Positions 1 to 7,302 of a stretch of 24,856 nt of DNA are shown one piece after another. Position 1 is the first letter of the stretch. Every line of letters begins with the position of its first letter. Both the position numbers and the translations under genes were made by a program. This stretch comes from Dehalococcoidia bacterium (GTDB taxonomy: Bacteria; Chloroflexota; Dehalococcoidia; Dehalococcoidales; RBG-16-60-22): positions 1 to 24,856 of the forward strand of contig JAUXAC010000014.1 of the NCBI GenBank assembly GCA_030615035.1, read 5' to 3'. The notes below the pieces were generated by a model. The model made no database searches. It saw nothing but the letters and a program-made list of their open reading frames with translations, and had not been told where the DNA came from.

Positions 1-1
1 G

Positions 2-199
2 CATACCCACGCCTCATTGATGCTGAAGCAAGGCATACACCCCAAGATAGTACAGGAGAGACTGGGTCATGCAAGTATACAGATTACGCTTGATACCTAT
101 AGCCACGTTACTCCTGGTCTGCAGCAAGCCGCCGCTAACCGTTTTGATGATATAGTTCACGGCGTTTCAGAAAACGAGACGAAAGAAATCCTGCGTTAG
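2..199 (+). CDS. Tyrosine recombinase (phage-type integrase), C-terminal fragment
   Basis: The frame is open from the window edge, so only the last 65 or so residues are seen. They begin HTHASLMLKQG, continue with VQERLGHASIQIT and end the catalytic region with LDTYSHV. This is the C-terminal catalytic box of lambda-type tyrosine recombinases: the HTHA stretch normally follows the second catalytic arginine (just outside the window), LGH carries the third conserved histidine, and the Tyr of TYSHV is the expected nucleophile. After it comes a short variable tail. The gene ends 20 bases before a terminator hairpin and 72 bases before a tRNA-Lys 3' fragment, the usual arrangement for an element that integrates at a tRNA gene. 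The internal TTG/ATG at 17-22 is not a real start. Recombinase identity is confident; the type of element it belongs to cannot be told. Confidence 0.9.
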   Translation, partial: HTHASLMLKQGIHPKIVQERLGHASIQITLDTYSHVTPGLQQAAANRFDDIVHGVSENETKEILR

Positions 200-218
200 C
201 TATCCGTTAGCTAAAATG

Positions 219-258
219 AAAAAGCCCCTACTTCCTTAATGAAGAGTAGGGGCTTTTT
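219..258. terminator. Strong rho-independent terminator after the integrase gene
   Basis: The arms AAAAAGCCCCTACT (219-232) and AGTAGGGGCTTTTT (245-258) pair perfectly over 14 bp around a 12-nt loop. The arm ends in a run of T on the plus strand and mirrors A5 on the other, so it could work in both directions. It lies 20 bases after the integrase stop. Confidence 0.85.
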
Positions 259-270
259 AGCCTCAAAAAA

Positions 271-324
271 TGGTAGGCCGTACAGGTCTCGAACCTGTGA
301 CACCCTGATTAAAAGTCAGGTGCT
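271..324 (-). pseudogene. 3' half of tRNA-Lys(UUU), probable att core
   Basis: Read on the minus strand this is an anticodon arm with stems CCTGA/TCAGG around loop CTTTTAA (anticodon UUU, Lys), a 5-nt variable loop, a T arm ACAGG-TTCGAGA-CCTGT, the 3' acceptor strand ACGGCCT, discriminator A and an encoded CCA. The sequence stops resembling a tRNA at the 3' side of the D stem (about 324). The D loop and the matching 5' acceptor strand (AGGCCGT) are absent from the following bases, so no complete tRNA can form. Tyrosine recombinases commonly use exactly this tRNA part as the attachment core, and one is encoded just to the left. Confidence 0.8.
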
Positions 325-419
325 GAATTTACCCCAATTTTGGCAACTTCCACTCACAAATTTCCCAAAAAATCGGCTCCATTTTCACGAATCAGGTGCT
401 CAACTTATTCCCCGATTCT
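316..419. repeat. Imperfect direct repeat next to the tRNA fragment
   Basis: The edge of the tRNA fragment, TCAGGTGCT (316-324), with the following AT-rich stretch and CCCC block, recurs at 392-419 with the same first nine bases and a similar downstream pattern (CAACTTATTCCCCGATTCT against GAATTTACCCCAATTTT). The copies start 76 bp apart. This may be recombinase arm sites or a decayed second attachment site; the sequence alone cannot decide. Confidence 0.5.
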
Positions 420-822
420 TCAAGAGCCCTGTCGTTAATTAGATTAACATATCTGGATGATTTTTTCAATTGTCATACATATGGTATATAAAATCCTTGT
501 TAACGGGCTTCATTTCCAAATCTAGCCGTTTTTTCGGGTCTGCCTAACCTTTTTTAGCCCAATCCGGTAATCACACAATTTGGCTAAATGTTACTCGCTT
601 GAATGAATACAAGGAATCTTTTTGACCGTGCCGTGACAACAAAGTTCAGCTAGCTGCTTATGGAGCCTTCTTTCTTGCCACCTATTTGAAATTTAAACGG
701 TGTCGGTTCGTCTCTTGCTCTATTCCAATATTCGACCACAAATCCAATATCTGCCGAGGCTAGCAGTGAAAAATTTTAAGGGATGCTACGTCAAATCGAT
801 ATCCGTTGATAGCGTATTCTTT
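325..822. other. Intergenic region without a credible gene
   Basis: About 500 AT-rich bases between the tRNA-Lys fragment and the end of the minus-strand oxidoreductase gene. It holds the repeat at 392-419 and one copy of a 22-bp element (570-591) that recurs near 16490. I see no ORF with a ribosome binding site and no convincing RNA gene. Confidence 0.6.
570..591 (+). repeat. 22-bp dispersed repeat, copy 1
   Basis: A 22-bp sequence starting ATCACACAA and ending TTGGCTAAATGT matches 16490-16511 at 21 of 22 positions. Both copies are intergenic and both have a CCTTTTTTA/CCTTTTTATA tract 14-30 bases upstream, which suggests a longer, partly decayed common element. Confidence 0.7.
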
Positions 823-2184
823 TCAATTATTAATGATCGGCTTGAAATCGTCTTCTAAAATTTTGCGTATCTTATAAGATAACTGACACCTATCCAGTTC
901 TACATCTTGATAAGTCAAAATTGAATCTTTGCGCACTGGCTGCAGGAGTTTCGCGCCACGGCTTAATCCCATTGGTAGATAGCTTCCAGTTATACTATCG
1001 CCTGCTCTAACCAAACGACCATATACCGTGTATCCACCTTCGCCATCCAGGACATCGCCCTTTTTCAAATCCTTTTTAGCTACTGAGGCGACATCAGCTG
1101 TGAAGAAATTCGCTGAGCCAGTTTCTTCACCACGGAGTGCCACTTTTGCTACGCTTATGCCCAGTTCGAGCCCGATAAGGTGATAGGGCCTGAAAGCGGC
1201 CGCATACTCACCAGAAGTATCTTTAACAAAATCATGCGTAGATAGAAATCTACGCATGTGATCGGTCGTTACTTGGAATACAACAAAAACTCCCCAGCGT
1301 AGGTGATCTTTAATGGGGCTCCCATCTCTTTGTTCGCTAGCCACAACTTCCACTGTTCCGCTATGTTCCAGAATTCCACCATCATTCACCGGCTTTAGCA
1401 TATTTGCAAGATTTTGGACTCCTACGGGGGGAAATTTCAAGCCATTTTTTTGCGGCACTAACCCGGAGGCATTAGCCAGTGCACACATTTCAATGGCTGA
1501 TTTGGTGCCATCTAGGAACGAATTGTACATCTGGGCATTGAACTTTCCGGTTGACAGCTGTTCCTCAGTGAGGCCGAAGTAGTTCCAGACGGTCTCGGGA
1601 GTTGAATAATGGTATTTTGGCTGGTAACGAGTTCCTTTGCCAGCGCAAACAACCTCAACACCTATAGTGCGAGCCCAATCAATCATTTCATCAATTATCG
1701 CGGGTTGGTCACCGTAGGCCATAGAGTAAACCAGCCCTTTTTCCCTAGCTCTTTTATTGAGCACGGGCCCCAATAGCGCATCTGCCTCAATATTTACCAT
1801 GACTATATGCTTACCGTACTCTATTGCTGTCCAGGCATGGTACGTTCCAGCCTCTACGACTCCGGTGCTTTCGACAATAACGTCCAGATCCGCTTTGATT
1901 AATTCCTCTGAGTTATCGGTCAATATTATTTTTCCCTTATTGGCACTATCATTGATAGCGCCAGCTGAATTCTCGTAACCGATGGCTTCTTTGGACCATC
2001 CGATTTCCTGGCAGGTCTGCGTTGCCTTTGCCAAATCAAGCTCTGCGATGCCAACCAATTTCAGCCCTGGAGTTCGCCTCGCTTGTGCCAAGAACATCGA
2101 ACCAAAGGTACCAGCCCCAATAACACCAATCCTTATAGGTCTGTTTGCTGCTTCTCTTTGTTGAAGAGATTTATATAAGCTCAT
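823..2184 (-). CDS. NAD(P)-dependent oxidoreductase, homoserine-dehydrogenase-like with C-terminal SAF domain (COG4091 type)
   Basis: A 453-residue protein. Residues about 17-30 (IRIGVIGAGTFGSMFL) form a Rossmann GxGxxG fold, and VIVESTGVVEAGTYHAWTAI (about 108-127) resembles the cofactor and substrate region of Gfo/Idh and homoserine dehydrogenases. The last 100 residues, with KKGDVLDGEGGYTVYGRL, look like an SAF domain. This combination matches proteins grouped as predicted homoserine dehydrogenases with SAF domain; their substrates are generally sugar or organic acids and are mostly unproven. ATG at 2184 is supported by a GAGGT Shine-Dalgarno sequence about 5 bases upstream. It is the last of three minus-strand genes, 650 bp after an alcohol dehydrogenase, so co-transcription is uncertain. 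The family is clear, the reaction is not; I do not call it a true homoserine dehydrogenase. Confidence 0.8.
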   Translation of the reverse strand: MSLYKSLQQREAANRPIRIGVIGAGTFGSMFLAQARRTPGLKLVGIAELDLAKATQTCQEIGWSKEAIGYENSAGAINDSANKGKIILTDNSEELIKADLDVIVESTGVVEAGTYHAWTAIEYGKHIVMVNIEADALLGPVLNKRAREKGLVYSMAYGDQPAIIDEMIDWARTIGVEVVCAGKGTRYQPKYHYSTPETVWNYFGLTEEQLSTGKFNAQMYNSFLDGTKSAIEMCALANASGLVPQKNGLKFPPVGVQNLANMLKPVNDGGILEHSGTVEVVASEQRDGSPIKDHLRWGVFVVFQVTTDHMRRFLSTHDFVKDTSGEYAAAFRPYHLIGLELGISVAKVALRGEETGSANFFTADVASVAKKDLKKGDVLDGEGGYTVYGRLVRAGDSITGSYLPMGLSRGAKLLQPVRKDSILTYQDVELDRCQLSYKIRKILEDDFKPIINN

Positions 2185-2833
2185 AATTACCTCGCCTATT
2201 GTTATTGAACTTGCGAGCGTTCTCTAAGCGTGAATGCTTGAATCATATTATCATTCAGTATAATTAGTTGTAAAATTTGGAATAGTATATCTGGAACCCC
2301 CGTTGCCAATTTAGCAGTATATTTATAAGGGCCGAAAAACGCCATAGGTTAAGATTATATTCATTCCTTGCTTTGATTCACTTCTATACCTACTCTTTCA
2401 TCCGTAAATTTTGAACTCCAAACCCAGTTTGCCAATTCTCCTTTGCTTGTCTTTCATAGGTGGAACAATACGCCTGCATCTTTTAATCAGATTACATATT
2501 TAAATCACACAATCGCTTGCTTTGTTACCTCGTAGCATAAAATAACGTCCTGTTAATTCGGGGTAAATCGTTCCTTTTTCTACGCTCAACATTCTGACGT
2601 TTTGTTACCTCAGAGACAACGAAACGATGTTTTGTTGGATAAGCTCGTAGTGCGTTATCGATAACGCTACTAATGGGACGGTGAGTTCGATGCTCCTTTA
2701 CCTCCACGAAATCTAAGGAATCCCGGGAAGCTGTGCTCTACAACAGCAGCTGCCCCTATACAGAGCTGGATTTACCACAGCCATCCCACCTGGCGAGCTA
2801 AAAGGGCAGCGGGAGTAATTCAGTGGGCATCGG
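2185..2833. other. 650-bp intergenic region with repeated TTTGTT motifs and a palindrome
   Basis: No ORF with a plausible start lies in this gap. It carries TTTGTTACCT at 2521 and 2601, TTTGTTGGAT at 2631 and a perfect 16-bp palindrome at 2652-2667. The clustering suggests a regulatory region or the remnant of a small mobile element rather than random spacer. Confidence 0.5.
2652..2667. promoter_or_regulatory. Perfect 16-bp palindrome, possible operator
   Basis: GCGTTATCGATAACGC is a perfect inverted repeat with no spacer, about 470 bp upstream of the COG4091-type gene. The length and symmetry fit a dimeric regulator site. No T tract follows, so it is not a terminator. The cognate protein is unknown. 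Confidence 0.35.
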
Positions 2834-3871
2834 TTATGGAGTTATAACAGTTCTACCTAATATCGCACCTTTTCCTAAATCGTCCAGAACTTCGTTGACT
2901 TCCTCTAATTTACGGAAGTTTATTTTGAAATTCAAAGCGCCTTTTTTATAAAGCGCGACTAGTTCCTCGAGTTCCCTAGCACTCCCGTAATTGCTCCCTA
3001 CTACCTCGATTTCAGAAACTGAGCCTTTGGAACTGTAATAATGTAAGTATCCACCAAATCCTACAATCACTATTCTTCCACATTGCCCGAGCATGGACAT
3101 CGCCATTTTTAAACTTTCATCTGAACCTGCCAGCTCTAAAACAACATCGACTCCTTTGCCGTTCGTTATTCGTCGGATTTCCCTATTTACATCGACTTCA
3201 AGAGGGTTTATCACATATTCCGCTCCGAATTTGGCAGCAAGATCTAATTTTGTGTTGTTTCTATCCACGGCTATTAACGTGGCTTTCGTAAGAGATTTTA
3301 GAAGCTGAACAGCTACATGTCCTAAACCTCCTATCCCTACAACAGCGACATAAGAATCTGGGGATAATTTAGGAAGAATTTTGGTTCTAATTGCGTGGTA
3401 TGAGGTGAGTCCGGCATCAGTTAGGGCAGCAGCGCTTCTTAGGTCGGAAATTCCCTCCGCTTTAATGAGTTGTCTGTAATTTGGCACAAGCATGTACTCT
3501 GCATACCCTCCGTTAAGTCCCGTAGTTTCGCCTATCATCCTCAAGTTTACACACACGTTTTCTTGGCCAACACGACAGAATTTACATGTGTCGCAAGGTA
3601 TAACTCCACAAACAAGGATCGGATCGCCTTTTTTGAAGCCCTTTACATAGTTCCCAACATCGTGAATTATGCCAGCTACCTCATGTCCAAGAGTCAAAGG
3701 TGGCTCTATAGGCATAACGTCTCTAAGCGTTCCCTGACGAATGTAAAAATCCGTCCTGCAAACCCCCGTTCCGCAGACCTTTATAAGCACCTGCTGTCCA
3801 CGGGGCTCGGGGATATCTGTGTCAACGATCCGCAGGGGCTCTCCGTATTCAAACAATCTTGCTGCTTTTAT
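2834..3871 (-). CDS. Zinc-dependent medium-chain alcohol dehydrogenase, probable non-ATG start
   Basis: A medium-chain dehydrogenase/reductase of alcohol dehydrogenase type. GTGVCRTDFYIRQG carries the catalytic zinc Cys, followed by the GHEVAGII zinc-site histidine/glutamate motif. CDTCKFCRVGQENVC supplies the four-cysteine structural zinc site, and VAVVGIGGLGHVAVQLLKSL is the NAD(P) Rossmann motif. The usual family length of about 345 residues fits a start at 3871, where the codon is ATA, preceded at 7 nt by a near-perfect AAGGGAGG ribosome binding site. Residues from there (KAARLFEYGEPLRI) match the normal N-terminus. The next start-like codon in frame is TTG at 3949, which adds 26 residues with no clear ribosome site. 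So either ATA (or a neighbouring ATC) is used, or an ATG has mutated. It lies between the regulator and the COG4091-type gene on the same strand. The alcohol substrate is unknown. Confidence 0.85.
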   Translation of the reverse strand: MKAARLFEYGEPLRIVDTDIPEPRGQQVLIKVCGTGVCRTDFYIRQGTLRDVMPIEPPLTLGHEVAGIIHDVGNYVKGFKKGDPILVCGVIPCDTCKFCRVGQENVCVNLRMIGETTGLNGGYAEYMLVPNYRQLIKAEGISDLRSAAALTDAGLTSYHAIRTKILPKLSPDSYVAVVGIGGLGHVAVQLLKSLTKATLIAVDRNNTKLDLAAKFGAEYVINPLEVDVNREIRRITNGKGVDVVLELAGSDESLKMAMSMLGQCGRIVIVGFGGYLHYYSSKGSVSEIEVVGSNYGSARELEELVALYKKGALNFKINFRKLEEVNEVLDDLGKGAILGRTVITP

Positions 3872-4041
3872 GATTTGGCCTCCCTTAATTTTTTTACCCT
3901 GTTCTGGGTAAGTCGTGAGATAATGGTTTATCTGAGTGAGTTTCTTCAAACTTTCAATGCCACTATAGTGCGATTCTAATGAATCAATTACAAGGCTTGG
4001 TGCAGGATTAACTATCGCCCTTCCTTTTTATTCTTCCTTAG

Positions 4042-5028
4042 CTAGGTCTGATTTTTCCCAGGGCGATTTATAAGGTAGTACCAATTAATATTGTGGTATT
4101 TGAGCGGCTTATTATGTAAGAAGGTTTCTGTAGAACTAATTCCCCGTATTGACGGGAGTTCCACCGTAACAAACTGATTTAACAAATCAGTATTGCTAAA
4201 ACGAGCAGCTATTATTATATTGAATCTACCGAGAGAGACTGAGGCGAGGTACACAGCCGGATATTTGATTATAGAATCTATTACTTTGTGAGCATATTGG
4301 TGATTTATAGTAATTCCAATCGTTGCCCATGCCTCGTATTCCAATATTTCTGGATTGGGTACGACTCCTACTTTATACACCTCGTTAGCCAACATATCTT
4401 TCATACGTTTGCGTATCGTACTCTCTCCCATGCCTAACCTTGATTTCAGACTTGCCGGACGGGTGAGTCCATCTTCCCTTAAAATGCCAAGTATCCTTCG
4501 GTTTACTTCATCTATTTTGTAAAGATTATGGCTAACAGTGGCTTCACGATAAGGCTCCCATGCATTCTTGGTCTTCTCGAAAACAGGTGCAGGCCAGGAA
4601 AAATGGTAATATTTCCTGGGAGACGCAAACATCCACGTTTCGGTACTTAGAACGCCCTTCACTCTGGTTAACTCAGAATTTACAAAGTAGGTTAGCTTGT
4701 CAATGGTGTCAAAGTGCACCGCTATGATAATGTCAAACCTACCAAGGACATAAGCCACAAAGTATATTGAAGGGTACTCGACAAGCACACGAGCCACATG
4801 ACTTAAATATCCCGGTGCTACTTTGATTCCAATCTTGGTCCATGCTCTAAATCCACATAATACAGGGTTTGGGACTGCTATTATCTTAATAGCCCTGTTA
4901 CTGATCATATTGTTTATTCGCCGGCGTATAGTTCTCTCCCCTACGCCAAGGATATGAGCCAGAGTAGCACTCTTGTGAAAACCTTGATGTTCTAACTCAC
5001 TTAGTATTTTTTGGTCTAATTCATCCAT
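4042..5028 (-). CDS. Double-module Lrp/AsnC-like transcriptional regulator
   Basis: About 328 residues containing two consecutive copies of an Lrp/AsnC unit, where the usual protein has one copy of about 150. Module 1 has a helix-turn-helix at residues 1-50 (MDELDQKILSELEHQG, then VGERTIRRRINNM) and an effector-binding alpha/beta domain with VLGRFDIIIAVHF. Module 2 repeats this with KIDEVNRRILGILREDG, MGESTIRKRMKDM and SLGRFNIIIAARF. Both modules end alike (VLSTETWMF and GISSTETFL, then an aromatic-rich KYYHFSW / KYHNINW). ATG at 5028 is preceded by GGAGGG; an upstream GTG at 5094 in frame has weaker support. The gene is divergent from the TRAP operon at 5829 and on the same strand as the alcohol dehydrogenase, so it may sense a metabolite of this locus. 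That role is inferred. Confidence 0.88.
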   Translation of the reverse strand: MDELDQKILSELEHQGFHKSATLAHILGVGERTIRRRINNMISNRAIKIIAVPNPVLCGFRAWTKIGIKVAPGYLSHVARVLVEYPSIYFVAYVLGRFDIIIAVHFDTIDKLTYFVNSELTRVKGVLSTETWMFASPRKYYHFSWPAPVFEKTKNAWEPYREATVSHNLYKIDEVNRRILGILREDGLTRPASLKSRLGMGESTIRKRMKDMLANEVYKVGVVPNPEILEYEAWATIGITINHQYAHKVIDSIIKYPAVYLASVSLGRFNIIIAARFSNTDLLNQFVTVELPSIRGISSTETFLHNKPLKYHNINWYYLINRPGKNQT

Positions 5029-5072
5029 TATTCTGCTTTCCCTCCACGAGACTAGTGGATATGCTGGTAGGT

Positions 5073-5101
5073 TGTAAAAATTTAGTGCCCACACCTGTCA
5101 A
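5073..5101 (-). promoter_or_regulatory. Possible promoter of the Lrp-like gene
   Basis: On the minus strand a perfect TTGACA (5101-5096) is followed after 17 bases by TTTACA (5078-5073), which places a transcript start about 35-40 bases upstream of the ATG at 5028. The -10 box is weak (3 of 6). Confidence 0.35.
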
Positions 5102-5828
5102 AGACCAACATCTTTAAATATCCCCTTCCTTCGGAAAGCACTCTGGGGGGCAAAGCCCAAACACTTTGAACAGTATAGAAACGGTAACACACCGCTTTTA
5201 GTGTAACAAAATAACCTACAATGGTCAATATATGTATCCATAATTCCATGTTTAGTTAATATTATCTTCGTAATTGGTCAATGTGGGCCTTGACATTTCC
5301 ATTTTCTGTTGTTAAAATACCTATCATGACTTTTTTGGTCTGCGGAAGGCTTGACAGGTACGCTAAAATAAACAAAACCTTTTTGAAGAAATAGTAAATA
5401 ATATCGAGAAAAGAGAATGACCGTAAAGGGACATAGAAGCGTGACAAGGAATAGCCCTCTAAAGATAGATAAAGTGGTGTGGAGGCTAAGATTGGTTTTT
5501 ATATGAACATGGCGGGCTCTGCCAGGGGAGAGTTAGATGCAGACCGGTGCTGGTGCCCCTCCCATGAGCAACCTTATGCGAAATTGGGCAAGTGGCATCC
5601 CGCTGGTAAAAACCCACTACGAGCTATGGCGAGAACAAAAATATTGAGGAATTGATGGGAGATAATGGGTGTATTAGGGGTATCTATGGCAGTATAAGAA
5701 ATGTCAGCTTTAGCATACTCAAAATTTAGGATGAATATCCCATAAAATACGACGAGGGAGGTGGTGTTGTGTGAGAATATGAGGTAGTCGTCAGTGGTTG
5801 GTAATCTCAAGTTTTAAGGAGGTAAAAG
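5102..5828. other. 720-bp intergenic region between divergent regulator and TRAP operon
   Basis: The gap separates the minus-strand regulator from the plus-strand dctP. Short ORFs in it have no ribosome sites and hydrophobic, low-complexity translations. The stretch 5505-5640 is richer in G and C than its surroundings, with potential stems such as GGGGAG against CTCCC, so it may be a structured leader or a relic. I recognise no known riboswitch. The promoter of the TRAP operon should lie here but I could not identify it with confidence. Confidence 0.4.
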
Positions 5829-7181
5829 GTGAATAAGAAAATATTGTTAATTCCACTGGCATTGTTGTTAGCCATGAGCTTGGTTGCTATTGGTTGTCCA
5901 GCTCCGGCTCCAGCCCCAGCTCCGGCTCCAGCCCCAGCCCCAACTCCGGCTCCAGCCCCAGCTCCGGCTCCAGCCCCAGCTCCGGCTCCAGCCCCAGCCC
6001 CGGCCCCGGTGCCAACACCAGCACCAGAGGTGGAAGTAGCCAAATGGAAGTATCAGACTATGTGGGCGCCCGCCATTACCCTGTGGCGGGGTGATAAATA
6101 CTTTGGTGACCTGATGAACCGCCTAGCCGCTGGATACCTCGAAATTACATACTACGAAGGTGGTACCCTAGTATCCACATCCGCTGAGCTGTTTGATGCC
6201 GTGTCAAAAGGGTCAATTCAGATGGGTACCGACTGGCCAAGTTACTGGGAAGGTAAGAACACCGCCTTTAATCTCATCACTTCTACTCCTCAGTGGCTTA
6301 CCCCGGCGGACTATTTGCTCTGGTTCTGGCAGGCTGGTGGGCTGGAACTGTCTCAGGAACTCTATGCCAAGTATAACATAGTCTGGTTCCCCCACTCAGT
6401 TACTAGTCCGGAGTCCGGTATGCGCTCGCGTGTGCCCATTTACACCGGTGCCGATTATAAAGATATTAAGATGAGGCAGTGTGGGCGTAACCAGGCCAGA
6501 ATCCTCACTGACCTCGGTGGTGCGGCAATCTTCATGCCCGGTGCCGAGATATACATGGCACTGCAGCGGGGAACCATAGACGCTGGTGAGTTCTCCGTCC
6601 CCGAATGCGACTGGTCAATGGGCTTTCAGGAGGTCTCCGATTACTGGGTTCTCCCCGGATGGCACCAGCCGGGTCCAGTGTCTGGCGTTATGATTAATAA
6701 GGACGCTTTTGACGCCCTGCCTGACGGGATTCAGTTCATGTTCAAGGAAGCGGCCATGGCTACCATGATGTGGGCCTGGACATACTTTGAGTATAGCTCT
6801 GGTGAGTACACCAGGAAATTTGAGGATTATGGCATCATCAGGACTCACCTGGACGATGCGACTCTGGAGCAGATACAGGAACTCTCCTATGGGTATCTAC
6901 TTGAAGATGCCAGGGAAAACCCCGACCACGCCAAGATAGCCTTCTCTCAGGTGAAGTACTTTAAAGACTTCGCCGTCTGGCGGGAGGCACAATACCCGTT
7001 CATGTTTGGCCGCAACCCTCCAAAACTGGACGCAATGTATGCCGAACTGGAAGCTCTTGCCAAAGAATTTGGAGTTTATGACGAGGTCATAGCTCTGGAA
7101 AGGTCGGTTCGGGCTAGGATGGAAGGGCAGCGGTTTTGGGAGCTGGGGACCCCCTACATAGAAAATCCTATTGCCCCCTAG
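5829..7181 (+). CDS. dctP: TRAP transporter solute-binding lipoprotein (DctP type)
   Basis: The extracytoplasmic substrate-binding subunit of a tripartite ATP-independent periplasmic transporter. Residues 1-22 are a lipoprotein signal peptide and the lipobox LVAIGC puts the acylated cysteine at residue 23. Residues 24-66 are a Pro-Ala linker. The rest is a DctP fold with YKDIKMRQCGRNQARILTDL and LQRGTIDAGEFSVPECDW, characteristic of the subgroup (COG4663/TakP-like) that often binds 2-oxo or other carboxylic acids. The start is GTG at 5829, 6 bases after a perfect AAGGAGG (5816-5822). It is the first gene of the operon and is followed by a hairpin before dctQ. The substrate is not determined; a carboxylate is likely from the family. 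Confidence 0.95.
   Translation: MNKKILLIPLALLLAMSLVAIGCPAPAPAPAPAPAPAPTPAPAPAPAPAPAPAPAPAPAPVPTPAPEVEVAKWKYQTMWAPAITLWRGDKYFGDLMNRLAAGYLEITYYEGGTLVSTSAELFDAVSKGSIQMGTDWPSYWEGKNTAFNLITSTPQWLTPADYLLWFWQAGGLELSQELYAKYNIVWFPHSVTSPESGMRSRVPIYTGADYKDIKMRQCGRNQARILTDLGGAAIFMPGAEIYMALQRGTIDAGEFSVPECDWSMGFQEVSDYWVLPGWHQPGPVSGVMINKDAFDALPDGIQFMFKEAAMATMMWAWTYFEYSSGEYTRKFEDYGIIRTHLDDATLEQIQELSYGYLLEDARENPDHAKIAFSQVKYFKDFAVWREAQYPFMFGRNPPKLDAMYAELEALAKEFGVYDEVIALERSVRARMEGQRFWELGTPYIENPIAP
5898..6026 (+). repeat. 18-bp repeat array encoding the Pro-Ala linker
   Basis: Five units of about 18 bp (CCAGCTCCGGCTCCAGCC or close variants) in blocks of two and three, separated and followed by 6-bp CCAGCC/CCGGCC units, encode residues 24-66 of DctP. 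All steps are multiples of 6 bp, so length changes by slippage would keep the frame. It is coding and not a CRISPR array. Confidence 0.9.
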
Positions 7182-7247
7182 TGAAGCGTCGGTTTAGGGC
7201 AGCATTGAAAGAATTGCAAGCCCCGGTGAAATGGTATATTTACCAGA

Positions 7248-7285
7248 GAAAGCCCCGGAAGGGGTAGCAGCTTTCCGGGGCTTTC
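7248..7285 (+). terminator. Hairpin between dctP and dctQ, probable partial terminator or mRNA 3' stabiliser
   Basis: GAAAGCCCCGGAA (7248-7260) pairs with TTTCCGGGGCTTTC (7272-7285), about 13 bp around an 11-nt loop. Only a short T run is present, so full termination is doubtful. A hairpin here fits higher expression of the binding protein than of the membrane genes, a pattern known in transporter operons. Confidence 0.65.
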
Positions 7286-7302
7286 GTAAGGGGAGGCTTT
7301 TT

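Noticed and set aside
239..442. A 67-residue plus-strand ORF containing RSRTCDTLIKSQVL
   Set aside because: This is the well-known false reading of the strand opposite a tRNA-Lys gene. Its first half is the antisense of the tRNA fragment and the rest has no ribosome site.
2525..2707. A 60-residue minus-strand ORF in the 650-bp gap
   Set aside because: No ribosome site, and the translation covers the repeated TTTGTT motifs and the palindrome, so it is spacer DNA.
5262..5810. Two minus-strand ORFs (61 and 78 residues) upstream of dctP
   Set aside because: No credible Shine-Dalgarno sequence, hydrophobic or random composition, and no resemblance to a family I know.
5898..6026. Possible CRISPR array from the regular repeats
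   Set aside because: Units of 6-18 bp are contiguous without unique spacers and encode Pro-Ala in the dctP frame.
5807..6043. A Gly-Ala-rich minus-strand ORF
   Set aside because: It is the shadow of the Pro-Ala repeat in dctP on the opposite strand.
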